Below, in pieces: positions 27,078 to 36,405 of a stretch of DNA of 64,000 bases. This DNA is from Parachlamydiales bacterium. Lineage in GTDB: Bacteria; Chlamydiota; Chlamydiia; Chlamydiales; JABDDJ01. The first letter of the stretch is position 1. Each line of letters opens with the position of its first letter. The translations under genes and the position numbers were made by a program. Where the stretch lies: the NCBI GenBank assembly GCA_041671045.1, contig JBAZCF010000006.1:62001-126000 (forward strand). The letters are read 5' to 3'. Below the pieces are notes generated by a model. That model was given only the letters and a program-made list of their open reading frames with translations. It was not told the origin of the DNA and made no database searches.

Positions 27078-27097
27078 AATTCTCTATGGGAGCGGCT

Positions 27098-29767
27098 ATG
27101 GGAAAAAAATCCAGCATTTCCCTGCAGTCTAAGGAAGCACTACCATCAAATGTGCTTATAGGTGAGCACGTCCCTTTATTTTCCACCTTTTCTTCTCTTG
27201 ATAAGTATTTTGAAGAATTCAATTCGCGTGCTTTTAAGTCGATGTGCCGCCGCAGGCAATTTCGCAGAGTAAATCAAATTCTGCTTAATTTACTTCAAGA
27301 AGCTCCTCATGACGCATACTTACTTACCGCTGTCGGAGGGTTCATTGGACGGATCAACAAAGATAAAGTCTTCAATGAAACATATACCTTTGATCTGTTT
27401 GAATTTTGGCTTAATCACTTCAACGATCTTCCTCTAGAAGAGAAATATAAAATCAGAGCAAAAATTTCCGGAAAATTTCTGCCCAGAGAAGCTTACCAAG
27501 CCCTATTCCCTATTGGCGGCGGAACGATCTATCCCGGAACGCATTTTGTCACTGCCCATCTTTCTCCCGATATGGATACTACCATTGCCTCTTTCTGGGG
27601 CTGGAACGATGCTTTTTCTGCCGGGATCGGTACCGGACAGCATCTGTGGTGCCTGCCGGGCGGCCCCCCGCCTTCTCCCATGACACGTGTCTTTAATGAC
27701 CTTTGGGGCGAAAATTTCTTCCAAGTATTTGCACGGACTTCCCTGACCCTCTCATTAAACGCTCAGGACCTTGTCAACCAAAAGAATTTTTTCCGCAAAA
27801 AAGGCGAGAACTCCATCAACACTATCGAACACCGGCTGGACGAACACGCAATAGTGTTGGTGGACGATAACGGGCACTTCATCGGAGATTGGCGCAGTTC
27901 GGATGTTGAACCTGTCAGACAGGTATCTGTCCTCTTTAAATCATGCTTGCACTGGTTTGAAAATAATCTGCATATCAAGATGATCTCGCTATTTGCCACT
28001 TCCGGACTACACATCGACCAAGTACAAGCCTTCGCCAACCTCCTCTGCGATACTACCATCGAGCAGTCTGAACCCGTCCAAGAGTTCACTGAACAGCAGA
28101 AGGAAACGCTTGATAAATTACTTTCACGTGTCTTAAACCTTCCTCAAGGTTTGAAAGCCTCTTTCCGCGATCTTAGCGAAGCGATGAATACCTTTGAAGT
28201 CTATGAATTCGGCCTCTTCCTAAAAGAGTTGGATAATCTAACCTTCTCTCCACTCTTTGATACTCAAGGCAACCTTGTCAATGACACCTCAGGTATCCTT
28301 AATCTGATCGAAAGAGTCATCATCCAGCTGGATATTGCTATCCATTGCATGAGATTGCATGTGGAACGTCTGGATACTGCAGTAGCAATCAAACGCCATG
28401 TCTCCGTAGATGCGCCGGACCCATTCATCACCTTAAAAAGCGATGTGGAAGAAATCCGGATGCGGATGAAGTCATATAACTTTCTGACAGTGCTAGTGGA
28501 AGATGAAAATGATAAAATGTATCCCGTCGGCGTCATCTGGGCCACCGATCTACGTAAACCTACGTTAGGCACAGTCTCCTTACGCGATTTCAGCAGTTTT
28601 GAAGAGGTTAGAATGGCACCATACCTTTCCATCATCAGTGTCATCGACCATCACCGCGCTGCCTTTAGCACACCTTCAACACCTATGGCAATCATAGGCG
28701 ATGCGCAATCCAGTAATGTGCTCATCGCTGAGATTGCTTGTGAACTGAATAATCAATATAGCCTGGGCGGCATGACGCAAAAAAACATTGATGCCCAGTT
28801 GGCTGAACTCGCTAAAGCCCCGCAATCTGTTAAAAACATACGCCTCCAACGCCGCCTTCTACGCAAAGCCTCCATCCTTCACAATAGATCAGACTTCTAT
28901 GTACACCCCCAGCGTGAATTTGCTGAATATCTAACTTTCCTTTACGGAATTTGCGATGATACGGATCTTCTCAACAAGGTCACACCGCGTGATGTGCAAT
29001 GCGTAGCTAAAATCTTAAACCGCATGAAATCTATCGTTGAGGGTAAGGAAACAGAAATCATCGATTTCGACAACATCCCGCAAGATGCATCTTTTGCCAG
29101 ACAGGCTGCAAAACGTATTCTCAAAAGCCCTGATATGTTCTCTATTTATAGTAAGATCTTTATGTCTAAGGAGAAAGACATTGAAGAACAGCTATATCTC
29201 TGCGGCAACGGTAAGCCATCCGAGCTATTCGCTGACACCAAAGAACAAAACAAATGCTGTAGGATCGGACAGATTAAGATATTCAGTTCCAATATTGTTT
29301 CTTACCTTAAATATCGCGATTCCATCTTGGATTATTGGCTCACCTCCTCCTATGACGTTGCCTTTAACCATCCGGAAATCGATTTGCATATATTTATGAT
29401 CAGCACTATTGCTAGCGCTGCTGAAGTGTATGAAGACCGCCCCGGCAGCACTTCTCATCAGGATGAACTCTGGTTCTGGGGACCTAATACTCGCCAAGCC
29501 TTCAACCACCTCTCAAGTTTTTTACTTGCATTCCAAACATTGCCGGAGCTACAAAACAACCACCCTATGTTGGAACTTACACCACAGGAAGAATTTTCCC
29601 ATGAAGTGGAAGACATCTTCCGGCGTCACTTTCTTAACATCCCTGTAAAGAAACTTCCTGAATCATCAGCAAAATTAAAGCCCTGGGCAATTCTTAAATA
29701 TGATGCAGGGACGATCAACTCCCGCAAGTCAATGATTACACCCTATCTTCCGCGCGCCATAGCTTAA
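27098..29767 (+). CDS. Large DHH-type phosphoesterase-like protein
   Basis: 889 residues from the ATG at 27098, which has GGAG five bases upstream; an ATG at 27086 would add four residues, and earlier starts would fall inside tRNA-Arg. Two spaced motifs suggest the DHH superfamily: HLSPDMDTTIA near 153-163 (like the NPDxDA motif I) and VIDHH at about 515-519 (motif III). The ~350 residues between them are far longer than usual, so the catalytic domain would be split by an insertion. DHH enzymes hydrolyse polyphosphate, pyrophosphate, oligonucleotides or cyclic dinucleotides; which applies is unknown. No signal peptide, so probably cytosolic. Confidence 0.68.
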   Translation: MGKKSSISLQSKEALPSNVLIGEHVPLFSTFSSLDKYFEEFNSRAFKSMCRRRQFRRVNQILLNLLQEAPHDAYLLTAVGGFIGRINKDKVFNETYTFDLFEFWLNHFNDLPLEEKYKIRAKISGKFLPREAYQALFPIGGGTIYPGTHFVTAHLSPDMDTTIASFWGWNDAFSAGIGTGQHLWCLPGGPPPSPMTRVFNDLWGENFFQVFARTSLTLSLNAQDLVNQKNFFRKKGENSINTIEHRLDEHAIVLVDDNGHFIGDWRSSDVEPVRQVSVLFKSCLHWFENNLHIKMISLFATSGLHIDQVQAFANLLCDTTIEQSEPVQEFTEQQKETLDKLLSRVLNLPQGLKASFRDLSEAMNTFEVYEFGLFLKELDNLTFSPLFDTQGNLVNDTSGILNLIERVIIQLDIAIHCMRLHVERLDTAVAIKRHVSVDAPDPFITLKSDVEEIRMRMKSYNFLTVLVEDENDKMYPVGVIWATDLRKPTLGTVSLRDFSSFEEVRMAPYLSIISVIDHHRAAFSTPSTPMAIIGDAQSSNVLIAEIACELNNQYSLGGMTQKNIDAQLAELAKAPQSVKNIRLQRRLLRKASILHNRSDFYVHPQREFAEYLTFLYGICDDTDLLNKVTPRDVQCVAKILNRMKSIVEGKETEIIDFDNIPQDASFARQAAKRILKSPDMFSIYSKIFMSKEKDIEEQLYLCGNGKPSELFADTKEQNKCCRIGQIKIFSSNIVSYLKYRDSILDYWLTSSYDVAFNHPEIDLHIFMISTIASAAEVYEDRPGSTSHQDELWFWGPNTRQAFNHLSSFLLAFQTLPELQNNHPMLELTPQEEFSHEVEDIFRRHFLNIPVKKLPESSAKLKPWAILKYDAGTINSRKSMITPYLPRAIA

Positions 29768-29791
29768 CCATCGCCGCTGCTTAAAGTTAAA

Positions 29792-30826
29792 TTAAAGATA
29801 TTTTTTGAGATTGCGGTGTCCTGAGGGAAAGGGAAGGGTATGCACATCCTCTACCTTAACCCAAAGATAGCCTTTTATGTCGCTTTGAATAAGTACTCTT
29901 ATTTGATAGGCATAAAGACAGGCTTGGTAATTTGTGAATCCATGTTTTTGTACTGTCAACGGATTGATCCGGTCTACCGTCATACCATGGGCATTCAACC
30001 ATTCTATCAACGGGTCGGCAGTGGAAGGCACGTCGACGACTTGAACGTAAGGGAATTCATATAATCCCCCCATTATCTTTCCCTCCTGCACTTTTCGAAT
30101 CAGGATAGAATCATTAGCCCAAACGATTCCTGTGATACGATGAAGTGGGATAGTAGCAGCCCTATCCTTCTTTTTTGGAATAAGAGCTGTTTTTTTTTGG
30201 AGCCTAGCGACGCAATTCTCTTGCAATGGACATTCTCTGCAGAGAGGCTGACGGGTGCAGACTTTCGCACCCAGTTCTATTAAGGCTTCCGAGATAACCC
30301 ACGGATCTTCATCCGGTAATAATTCCTCTACAGCACGCAAAACCTGAGCTTGGGTGGATGCTTTCGAAATTTCTTCCTCTATACCATAATATCGGGCTAC
30401 CACCCTTTGCACGTTGCCATCGATAGCGGCAGCTTTCTTATGGAAAGCAAAATTCAATATCGCCCCTACTGTATAGGGCCCCAGCCCTTTTATTGATCTT
30501 AAAGCTATCGGACAACAGGGAAGCTCGCCCTCAAAGTTTTCTAAAACGTATTTTGCCCCTTCATGGAGATTCCTAGCGCGGCTATAATAGCCTAAACCTT
30601 CCCAAGTCTTAATAACTTCTTCTAAAGGTGCTTTTGCAAGACTTTTGACATCAGGAAAACGTTCCATCCAGAGGAGATAGTACGGGATAACGACGGAAAC
30701 TTGGGTCTGTTGCAGCATAACCTCTGACACCCACACTTGATAAGGTGTAGGATTACCACGCCACGGAAGATCGCGGGCATTGTCTAGAAACCATTTTCTA
30801 AGTTTTTTTACTGCGTTTTTACTCAA
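29792..30826 (-). CDS. mutY: A/G-specific adenine glycosylase
   Basis: 344 residues from a TTG one base after the upstream stop; no early ATG exists. MutY removes adenine mispaired with 8-oxoguanine. Seen are WVSEVMLQQTQV (catalytic glutamate), the helix-hairpin-helix IKGLGPYTVGAIL with IDGNVQRV (catalytic aspartate), the iron-sulfur cysteines in CTRQPLCRECPLQENC, and a C-terminal NUDIX-like 8-oxoG recognition domain. The cysteine spacing reads C-x5-C-x2-C-x5-C, one residue short of the usual first gap (x6). It follows an unknown membrane protein gene directly. Confidence 0.94.
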   Translation of the reverse strand: MSKNAVKKLRKWFLDNARDLPWRGNPTPYQVWVSEVMLQQTQVSVVIPYYLLWMERFPDVKSLAKAPLEEVIKTWEGLGYYSRARNLHEGAKYVLENFEGELPCCPIALRSIKGLGPYTVGAILNFAFHKKAAAIDGNVQRVVARYYGIEEEISKASTQAQVLRAVEELLPDEDPWVISEALIELGAKVCTRQPLCRECPLQENCVARLQKKTALIPKKKDRAATIPLHRITGIVWANDSILIRKVQEGKIMGGLYEFPYVQVVDVPSTADPLIEWLNAHGMTVDRINPLTVQKHGFTNYQACLYAYQIRVLIQSDIKGYLWVKVEDVHTLPFPSGHRNLKKYL

Positions 30827-30827
30827 C

Positions 30828-31358
30828 TTACACTACTTCAATATCCACATTTTCAATATCCACATTCATTTCCCTTTCCATGCCGACTACAATGCTCAGA
30901 GAGGCAAAAACCATATAACCTAAAGGAAGGACGTTATTTGAAATGCAATATTTTGAGCATATTCCCATTTCACGTTCGCTTGTTAGATCACTATAACAAT
31001 CTGTAACGGCTTTTCTTAACAACAGCCCTTGAACAAAACTGCCTGCGTTCAACATCAGGGCCAGACTCTTCTGCTTTAAGTTTCCAGGAACGCGTATCTG
31101 AAAACATTTATAAACTCCTCCCGCAGTAGCTACGGTGAGAAGGATCACATTTTTAACATTCCAGTTTTGGATGTCATAAACATCTAAACACTCTGATGTA
31201 CCCTCATAAGCGATATAGCCGATAAAGCCTGCCTGGGCTAACTCATTAATCAACGTCACTATATCTTTATCTACACCCACTCTATCACAGAGTACTTGGC
31301 AAGATGTTGCAACAGTATTTCTCACTGAACTTAACAATGACCTAACTAAAGCGGCCAT
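30828..31358 (-). CDS. Unknown chlamydia-type membrane protein
   Basis: 176 residues that I do not recognise. The ATG at 31358 has AAGGA upstream. Two or three hydrophobic stretches are visible (about 99-115 and 146-162), with several cysteines (CQVLCD, CYSDL, ICSKYC). The C-terminus contains a short in-frame repeat, VDIENVDIEVV, produced by a 12-base-unit near-tandem repeat in the DNA. It precedes mutY with a one-base gap, so the two are likely co-transcribed, but no functional link is evident. Confidence 0.65.
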   Translation of the reverse strand: MAALVRSLLSSVRNTVATSCQVLCDRVGVDKDIVTLINELAQAGFIGYIAYEGTSECLDVYDIQNWNVKNVILLTVATAGGVYKCFQIRVPGNLKQKSLALMLNAGSFVQGLLLRKAVTDCYSDLTSEREMGICSKYCISNNVLPLGYMVFASLSIVVGMEREMNVDIENVDIEVV

Positions 31359-31463
31359 AATTTAATCCTTGATTCTGAGTAAAAGAGAACTACTTTGGAG
31401 TCTCTCTTTAAGTCTCTTTTCCGTCAATTTTTTGGGTAAGGGGAATTATCCTAAATTTTGGAG

Positions 31464-31504
31464 AAAACGTACCGAAGTATGAGCTATCGCCCCATCCGGT
31501 ACGT
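31464..31504 (-). terminator. Probable terminator downstream of khpA
   Basis: Arms ACGTACCG (31467-31474) and CGGTACGT (31497-31504) pair perfectly across a 22-base loop. On the minus strand the stem ends in TTTT. It lies about 50 bases after the khpA stop. The long loop and short T-run make it a modest terminator. Confidence 0.45.
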
Positions 31505-31551
31505 CTAATTAGAAATGTGGCTCATCTTAAAACTACCTATACTTTAGCTTT

Positions 31552-31791
31552 TCAATGCTCGTCTTCCAAGATTTCCAAGCTAACTCGAATGCCATTGCGA
31601 CTAGCAACCGACATTAACAAAGTACGGATAGCGTTAATTGTTTTACCTTTTTTGCCAATGATTTTACCGATGTCGGATTTCTCTACTGACAATTCGATGA
31701 TCAGGGTTTGAGTCCCCCCAATTTCATTAATCTTTACCTTGTCTGGGTGATCGACTAGGTTTTTTACTATGTAAGCTACAAATTCTTTCAT
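31552..31791 (-). CDS. khpA: KH-domain RNA-binding protein (KhpA family)
   Basis: 79 residues from the ATG at 31791, which has AAGGA about ten bases upstream; longer starts add sequence not seen in the family. The single KH fold is clear: an N-terminal strand-helix, DKVKINEIGGTQ, then IIGKKGKTINAIRTLL with the GxxG loop at 46-49. KhpA proteins bind RNA with little sequence preference and affect cell-wall growth and small-RNA handling in other bacteria. It is monocistronic or first before the intergenic gap toward the 30.8-31.4 kb gene. Confidence 0.9.
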   Translation of the reverse strand: MKEFVAYIVKNLVDHPDKVKINEIGGTQTLIIELSVEKSDIGKIIGKKGKTINAIRTLLMSVASRNGIRVSLEILEDEH

Positions 31792-31911
31792 AGCTCGATC
31801 CTTGTTTAACATTGTCTGTTTTCGATAGATGAAGAAGTAGTTCTTCTTCAATTGTTATGTTATCTTATTAATAGATAAATTATCTACTTAAAAAATTTTC
31901 CTTCTTTGATC

Positions 31912-32376
31912 TTAACTTATTGTCCCTGAATAATCAGGACCCTTCTCTACCAGAACAGTCACGGGTCCGTCGTTATTAAGTTCAACTTTCATGTCGGCCC
32001 CGAATATTCCAAACGCCGATGGAAAATGAGCTTTTTTCAATTCTTGAATGAAAAATTCGTAGAGAGTTAATGCTTGGGATCCCCCTGCAGCGTGGAAAAA
32101 ATCAGGGCGCCTTCCTCTAGAGCAGTCGGCATAAAGAGTGAATTGGCTTATAAGTAGAATCTCGCCTTTTACATCCTGGATGGAGAGATTCATTTTATCT
32201 TCCATATCATTGAAAATACGTAAGTTAAGTAATTTATTGATCAACCATGGAATAGGTGCGGCAGTATCATCACGATGAATCCCCAGAAGAACAAGCAATC
32301 CCTTCTGAATTGCGGAGACACGCTCACCTTCTACCGTTACACTTGCAGAGCTGACACGCTGTATCAATAAACGCAT
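31912..32376 (-). CDS. dtd: D-aminoacyl-tRNA deacylase
   Basis: 154 residues, normal length. Dtd hydrolyses D-aminoacyl-tRNA (and Gly-tRNA-Ala), preventing D-amino acids from entering protein. The active-site signatures SQFTLYADCSRGRRPDF (about 77-93) and NNDGPVTVLVE (near 133-143, the Gly-cisPro motif) are intact. It lies two bases downstream of rluD and begins with ATG at 32376, so the two are likely co-translated. Confidence 0.96.
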   Translation of the reverse strand: MRLLIQRVSSASVTVEGERVSAIQKGLLVLLGIHRDDTAAPIPWLINKLLNLRIFNDMEDKMNLSIQDVKGEILLISQFTLYADCSRGRRPDFFHAAGGSQALTLYEFFIQELKKAHFPSAFGIFGADMKVELNNDGPVTVLVEKGPDYSGTIS

Positions 32377-32378
32377 GA

Positions 32379-33296
32379 CTAAAAACAGTATTGGGGTAAT
32401 TGGCGGGATAGGAAATTTTGCATGTCGATAGGTGGGCGTGTTTCAAAGCTTAAAGGATGCCCTGTGATAGGGTGATTAAATCTAAGTTTCCAGGCATGCA
32501 GCATTTGTCTTGCAGCTTGGGTATTGGCGCCATAGAGCGGATCGCCTATGAGCGGACATCCAATATGTTGGAAATGTACGCGGATTTGATGGGTCCTGCC
32601 GGTATGAAGCGTTGCGGCAACGACACTGATGCCTTGGTGCGAATGCAAGGTGTTTAAGAGAGTCAAGGCATGCTTGCCCTCAGGTCGGACAGTCATTCGT
32701 TGCCTTTGCACGGGATGGCGCCCAATAGGTTCATTTATCTCCCTTTTGCCAGGGTTGCCTTTGCAAATGGCGAGATATTCTTTATAAATCTGACGTGAGG
32801 AAAAAGCTTCGATGAGTTTTCTTTGCGCAGGTAAATTTTTCGCTGCGAGCAAAAGGCCGGAAGTATCTTTATCTAAGCGGTGTACGATTCCAGGTCTTAG
32901 GGAATCATCTTGCTGAACGTTACAGTGAAACAGGAGAGCGTTCACAAAAGTGCCAGTCCAATTGCCAGGAGCGGGATGAACGACCATGCCGGCGGGTTTA
33001 TTGATAACTACGATGTGATCATCTTCAAAAAGAATTTCAAGGGGGATGTTCTCAGGAATCAGGTCGGGAGGAGCAGTATTTTCGAATTGGACCTCGATTT
33101 CCGAGCCTGAGGGGATCAAGATCCTTTTTTTAGTTTGAGGCTTCCCATTAACGGAAACAAAGCCTTTTTCAATGAGATTTTGAAAATAGGTGCGTGACTG
33201 CAAAGAGGGATATTGTAAGACGAGCAGCTTATCCAAGCGTAAATTATGCAATTCGTCACTTACAGTAAATAGATCTATGGAGGAATCGAGGAACAA
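32379..33296 (-). CDS. rluD: 23S rRNA pseudouridine synthase RluD-like
   Basis: 305 residues. An S4-like RNA-binding domain comes first (LRLDKLLVLQYPSLQSRTYF). The catalytic RluA/RluD core follows, with GIVHRLDKDTSGLLLAA (catalytic aspartate about 139) and HTGRTHQIRVHFQHIGCPLI. It converts uridines in helix 69 of 23S rRNA to pseudouridine, by family. No ATG lies near the expected start; TTG at 33296 is used here and is uncertain, with weak ribosome-binding sequence. In Chlamydiaceae the gene likewise lies near the second gyrase-like pair. Confidence 0.9.
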   Translation of the reverse strand: MFLDSSIDLFTVSDELHNLRLDKLLVLQYPSLQSRTYFQNLIEKGFVSVNGKPQTKKRILIPSGSEIEVQFENTAPPDLIPENIPLEILFEDDHIVVINKPAGMVVHPAPGNWTGTFVNALLFHCNVQQDDSLRPGIVHRLDKDTSGLLLAAKNLPAQRKLIEAFSSRQIYKEYLAICKGNPGKREINEPIGRHPVQRQRMTVRPEGKHALTLLNTLHSHQGISVVAATLHTGRTHQIRVHFQHIGCPLIGDPLYGANTQAARQMLHAWKLRFNHPITGHPLSFETRPPIDMQNFLSRQLPQYCF

Positions 33297-33307
33297 GATA
33301 GGAGCCT

Positions 33308-33613
33308 TTATTTTTCTAGAGAGTGGACAATAGGAACAAGTTGAAGAGGTGTGGTTTCATAAGGGAAATTGGGAACGAGTTTTTTTAGAATGCTATAGAT
33401 GTTCAGCTGAAGAAGTTCCAGCGTGGAGGTTTCAGTAATAGGGCCTACGGGTTTACCTAAGTACTTATTACCTTCATTTTCAATACTTTGGAGATAAGCT
33501 TCCCCCTCTTGAACATATAAATCTATCATACGGGGGTCTAATGATTTCAAAGCGGCAGAAAAATGTTCATCCACCGGAAAGCCAAAAAACATATCTATCT
33601 GGACATATTGCAT
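33308..33613 (-). CDS. Small conserved-type chlamydial protein, unknown function
   Basis: 101 residues, no signal peptide or membrane segment. The C-terminal half looks helical (STLELLQLNIYSILKKLVPN), while the N-terminus is MQYVQIDMFFGFPVDEHF. I do not recognise a family by name. It lies between a second small gene (15-base gap) and rluD (11-base gap), so it is part of one minus-strand run from the topoisomerase genes. Chlamydiaceae also have small unnamed genes at this position, which suggests conservation, but I cannot check it. Confidence 0.7.
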   Translation of the reverse strand: MQYVQIDMFFGFPVDEHFSAALKSLDPRMIDLYVQEGEAYLQSIENEGNKYLGKPVGPITETSTLELLQLNIYSILKKLVPNFPYETTPLQLVPIVHSLEK

Positions 33614-33628
33614 TCTAAAAATCCTAGG

Positions 33629-33907
33629 TTAAGAATCGCGATGTTTTTTGTTTTCTTGTTTTATGCGTTCGTTCGAATCATTTTGTCTTTTGAAGAAAGT
33701 TGTCATACTTCCTTGCAGCATCAGATCATATAATTTAGGGTATTTTCTGCGCAGCTCCCCTAGGCTACTGAATGATGTATCTGATCCACTTACGGATTCT
33801 TTAGTTCCACCATTTGAACTGACTGCATTAGCTGCGGTGGTTGCGTCTGCCTCAACAGTTTGAGCGCCGGGAGCCACTGATGCGGCTGCTGCTGCTTCTT
33901 GTGACAT
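33629..33907 (-). CDS. Small soluble protein with Ala/Ser-rich N-terminus
   Basis: 92 residues. The first ~45 residues are low-complexity Ala/Ser/Thr/Gly. The remainder, SFSSLGELRRKYPKLYDLML and a strongly charged tail NERIKQENKKHRDS, looks like a short helical domain. A disordered N-terminus before a small helical domain is common in type III-secreted or secretion-associated chlamydial proteins, but no specific signal can be claimed. It is 15 bases upstream of the 101-residue gene. Confidence 0.68.
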   Translation of the reverse strand: MSQEAAAAASVAPGAQTVEADATTAANAVSSNGGTKESVSGSDTSFSSLGELRRKYPKLYDLMLQGSMTTFFKRQNDSNERIKQENKKHRDS

Positions 33908-34060
33908 ACTTACCTACTTTTCTGTAAGTTTACAGAATTTTATCTTCTACTAATTATTATTATACTAAATATTGATAAACTATCAAACTAATAATCAGCA
34001 TCTTATTTCAAACTAACATTTTGGGATCACAATCGTGGGTAATAAGTAAGCAGTCAATGA

Positions 34061-34492
34061 TCATTGGTAATTCGAATCATACACGACATCGGGATTAAAT
34101 CCATTTCTGACTAACAATCCATATTGTTTACGAGGATCGCATTTTTTCTTTCCAAGGAGGGCTTTGGCTTTCTCCGTCTGTATTTCTCTAGGATAGTGTT
34201 CGGTAAGGAGTTTGTCTGACAAAGAGGAAGAAATGCCTTGGGCATACAGTTTTTGTTTAATCCAACGCGGCCCGCGGAAGCGTTCCATTTCACGATGAAT
34301 CAATCGAATAGCATATTCTTCATCGTTAATGTAGCCGGCTGCTGTGAAGTCGTTGATCACTTGATCGACGACTTCTTCAGAAATTTCTTTTTCGATAAGG
34401 GCTTTGCGTAGTTTATTTCCCGACTGACTTTGACGAGTTAACTTGCGGACGGCTTGTTTTTTTGCGAAAGAATACTGGTCTTCATCGTTCAT
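34061..34492 (-). CDS. recX: RecX family regulatory protein
   Basis: 143 residues. Three tandem three-helix repeats are visible: RKLTRQSQSGNKLRKALIEK, DFTAAGYINDEEYAIRLI with FRGPRWIKQKLYAQGIS, and a shorter third. RecX caps RecA filaments and limits recombinase activity. Its ATG overlaps the parC-like stop as ATGA, so it is translationally coupled to a topoisomerase subunit, an unusual partner since recX is normally beside recA. Confidence 0.85.
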   Translation of the reverse strand: MNDEDQYSFAKKQAVRKLTRQSQSGNKLRKALIEKEISEEVVDQVINDFTAAGYINDEEYAIRLIHREMERFRGPRWIKQKLYAQGISSSLSDKLLTEHYPREIQTEKAKALLGKKKCDPRKQYGLLVRNGFNPDVVYDSNYQ

Positions 34493-36405
34493 TTAGCTTC
34501 CTTCGTTGCAGGAGCAACGATTTTTTTCACAGCACGGTTAGCTACTCGGATTCCTTTTGCTGTAACACCTTTGATAAGAACATCGTCAAAAGCAAAGTTG
34601 ACCATCCCGATTTTCTGTCTGACGAGAGGAACAAAATGCACATCAATGACAGTTCCGGGTGCCGTTCCTAAATAGAGGAGTTCTGAATCCTCTTCGAGGT
34701 AGAGATAAAGCTTATCCAACATGTATTGGGAGACTACAAAACGTTTTGCAAACGCCATACGTGTCTTAGTGGAACGGTAAAGCACATTGAAAACCGTTTT
34801 TTTGTCAGCGATACCGACATATACAGGTTGTTTGCCGTCTTGGTGGATATAGTTTTTTTCGGGTAGATTCATCACTTGATAGGAGCCATCCTTGAAGATA
34901 AACAGGAGTTTATCAAAGTTGGTACATTCAATGAGATGGCCGGAAGCTACTTTGGTTCCGACAAATCCTGCTTGTGCATCGTAGTAGACCTTAACGGCTT
35001 GGGTTTCTACAGCACGTTTATCGATCTGTACTAAAGCTTGTACTTCAGTTTTACGAGGAAAAAGCTTTCCATACTTCTCGATAAGGCCTTCAATATAATG
35101 GATAGTGAATGCTACAACATTTTTGAGGCTTTTCTCAATTTGAGAGACTTCTTTGCGATAGGATTTGATATCTTCCTCATTCTGACGGCTATCATAACGT
35201 GAGATGCGCCTGATAGGAATGTTCAGCAGACGCTCTCTATCTTCGTGCTCTGGAATGCGTGTCAATTGGGAATGGAAGGGCTCAAGCTTAGTACGCAACA
35301 CCTCATGGATACTCTCCAAAGTTGTCTTTTCTTCAATGTGCTTATACATGCGCTCTTCGATGAATATCTGCTCTAGGGTGCGGTTGAAGATCTTCTCGAT
35401 GAGGGCATCTCTTTCTATTTCCAGCTCGCGCTTCAGGTAACCTTCAAGCTTTTCCGTGTTATAGCGCAGTATCTCCTCTACATCCATTTCACAAGGCATA
35501 TTATCCTTGATCAAAAGCATTTGGGGATGGAGGGTTACTTCGCACTCAGTATAGTGATATAGAGCTTCAAGGACTTCTTCAGCATAGTGGCCTCTCGGGA
35601 GCTTAATCTCGACCTCTACCTTTTCTGCTGTATAGTCATTGATCGCTTCCAGCTTAACTTTGCCCTTTTTAGCAGCCTCATCGATAGAGCGGATGAGGGA
35701 TTCCGTAGTGGTTCCGTAGCAAATATCGGTAATGACAATTGTTTTAGGGTCTTTTATCTCTAAGCGTACGCGCAGACGTACTTTTCCTTTGCCGTTATTG
35801 TAATTACCCGCGTCCATAATCCCGCCGGTAGGAAAGTCAGGAACTAATGTGACGTTTTTATTATTGAGAATATCTATCTGGGCTTTCAGCAACTCTGTGA
35901 AGTTGTGGGGTAGAATCTGTGTAGACATACCGACAGCGATACCTTCGGCACCTTGCATTAATAGGAGAGGAATTTTTGCAGGCAATGCAACAGGTTCCTG
36001 GTGTCTGCCATCATAGGAGGGGACGGTAGCTGTAAGGTCCGGATTGAATAATGTATGGAGGGCGAGTTGTGAAAGGCGTGTTTCGATGTAGCGGGCAGCT
36101 GCAGCAGGATCACCGGTATAAATGTTACCAAAATTCCCTTGCTGGTCTAGCATGTAACCTTTGTTGGACAGATTGACTAAGGCTTCATAGATCGGAGCAT
36201 CTCCGTGGGGATGGTAAGCCATTGTCTGGCCAACCACATTGGCGACTTTATGGAGTTTGCCATCATTCATCATCATCAATGCGTGCAGGATCCGCCTTTG
36301 CACCGGCTTGAGGCCGTCTTCAATCTTTGGTACGGCCCTTTCTAAAATAACGTAGGAAGCGTACTTAAGGTAATGGCGCTTCATGAGTTGTTTAAGGTCT
36401 TCCAT
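34489..36405 (-). CDS. parC: Type IIA topoisomerase subunit A (ParC-like, chlamydial GyrA_2)
   Basis: 638 residues. The winged-helix and tower region carries the catalytic tyrosine in AAARYIETRLS (Tyr about 106). The leading segment MKRHYLKYASYVILERAVPK and PVQRRILHALMM are typical of the A subunit. The C-terminal beta-propeller is short, and no GyrA-box (QRRGGKG) is seen, which favours a topoisomerase IV-type decatenase over a gyrase. The ATG overlaps the parE stop (TGATG), so the two subunits are co-translated. Chlamydial genomes annotate this second pair as gyrA_2/gyrB_2. Confidence 0.92.
   Translation of the reverse strand: MEDLKQLMKRHYLKYASYVILERAVPKIEDGLKPVQRRILHALMMMNDGKLHKVANVVGQTMAYHPHGDAPIYEALVNLSNKGYMLDQQGNFGNIYTGDPAAAARYIETRLSQLALHTLFNPDLTATVPSYDGRHQEPVALPAKIPLLLMQGAEGIAVGMSTQILPHNFTELLKAQIDILNNKNVTLVPDFPTGGIMDAGNYNNGKGKVRLRVRLEIKDPKTIVITDICYGTTTESLIRSIDEAAKKGKVKLEAINDYTAEKVEVEIKLPRGHYAEEVLEALYHYTECEVTLHPQMLLIKDNMPCEMDVEEILRYNTEKLEGYLKRELEIERDALIEKIFNRTLEQIFIEERMYKHIEEKTTLESIHEVLRTKLEPFHSQLTRIPEHEDRERLLNIPIRRISRYDSRQNEEDIKSYRKEVSQIEKSLKNVVAFTIHYIEGLIEKYGKLFPRKTEVQALVQIDKRAVETQAVKVYYDAQAGFVGTKVASGHLIECTNFDKLLFIFKDGSYQVMNLPEKNYIHQDGKQPVYVGIADKKTVFNVLYRSTKTRMAFAKRFVVSQYMLDKLYLYLEEDSELLYLGTAPGTVIDVHFVPLVRQKIGMVNFAFDDVLIKGVTAKGIRVANRAVKKIVAPATKEAK

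Noticed and set aside
27047..27097. Upstream start for the DHH-like gene inside tRNA-Arg
   Set aside because: It would need a GTG within the tRNA T-arm region; ATG at 27098 has a ribosome-binding site and ATG at 27086 is also outside the tRNA.
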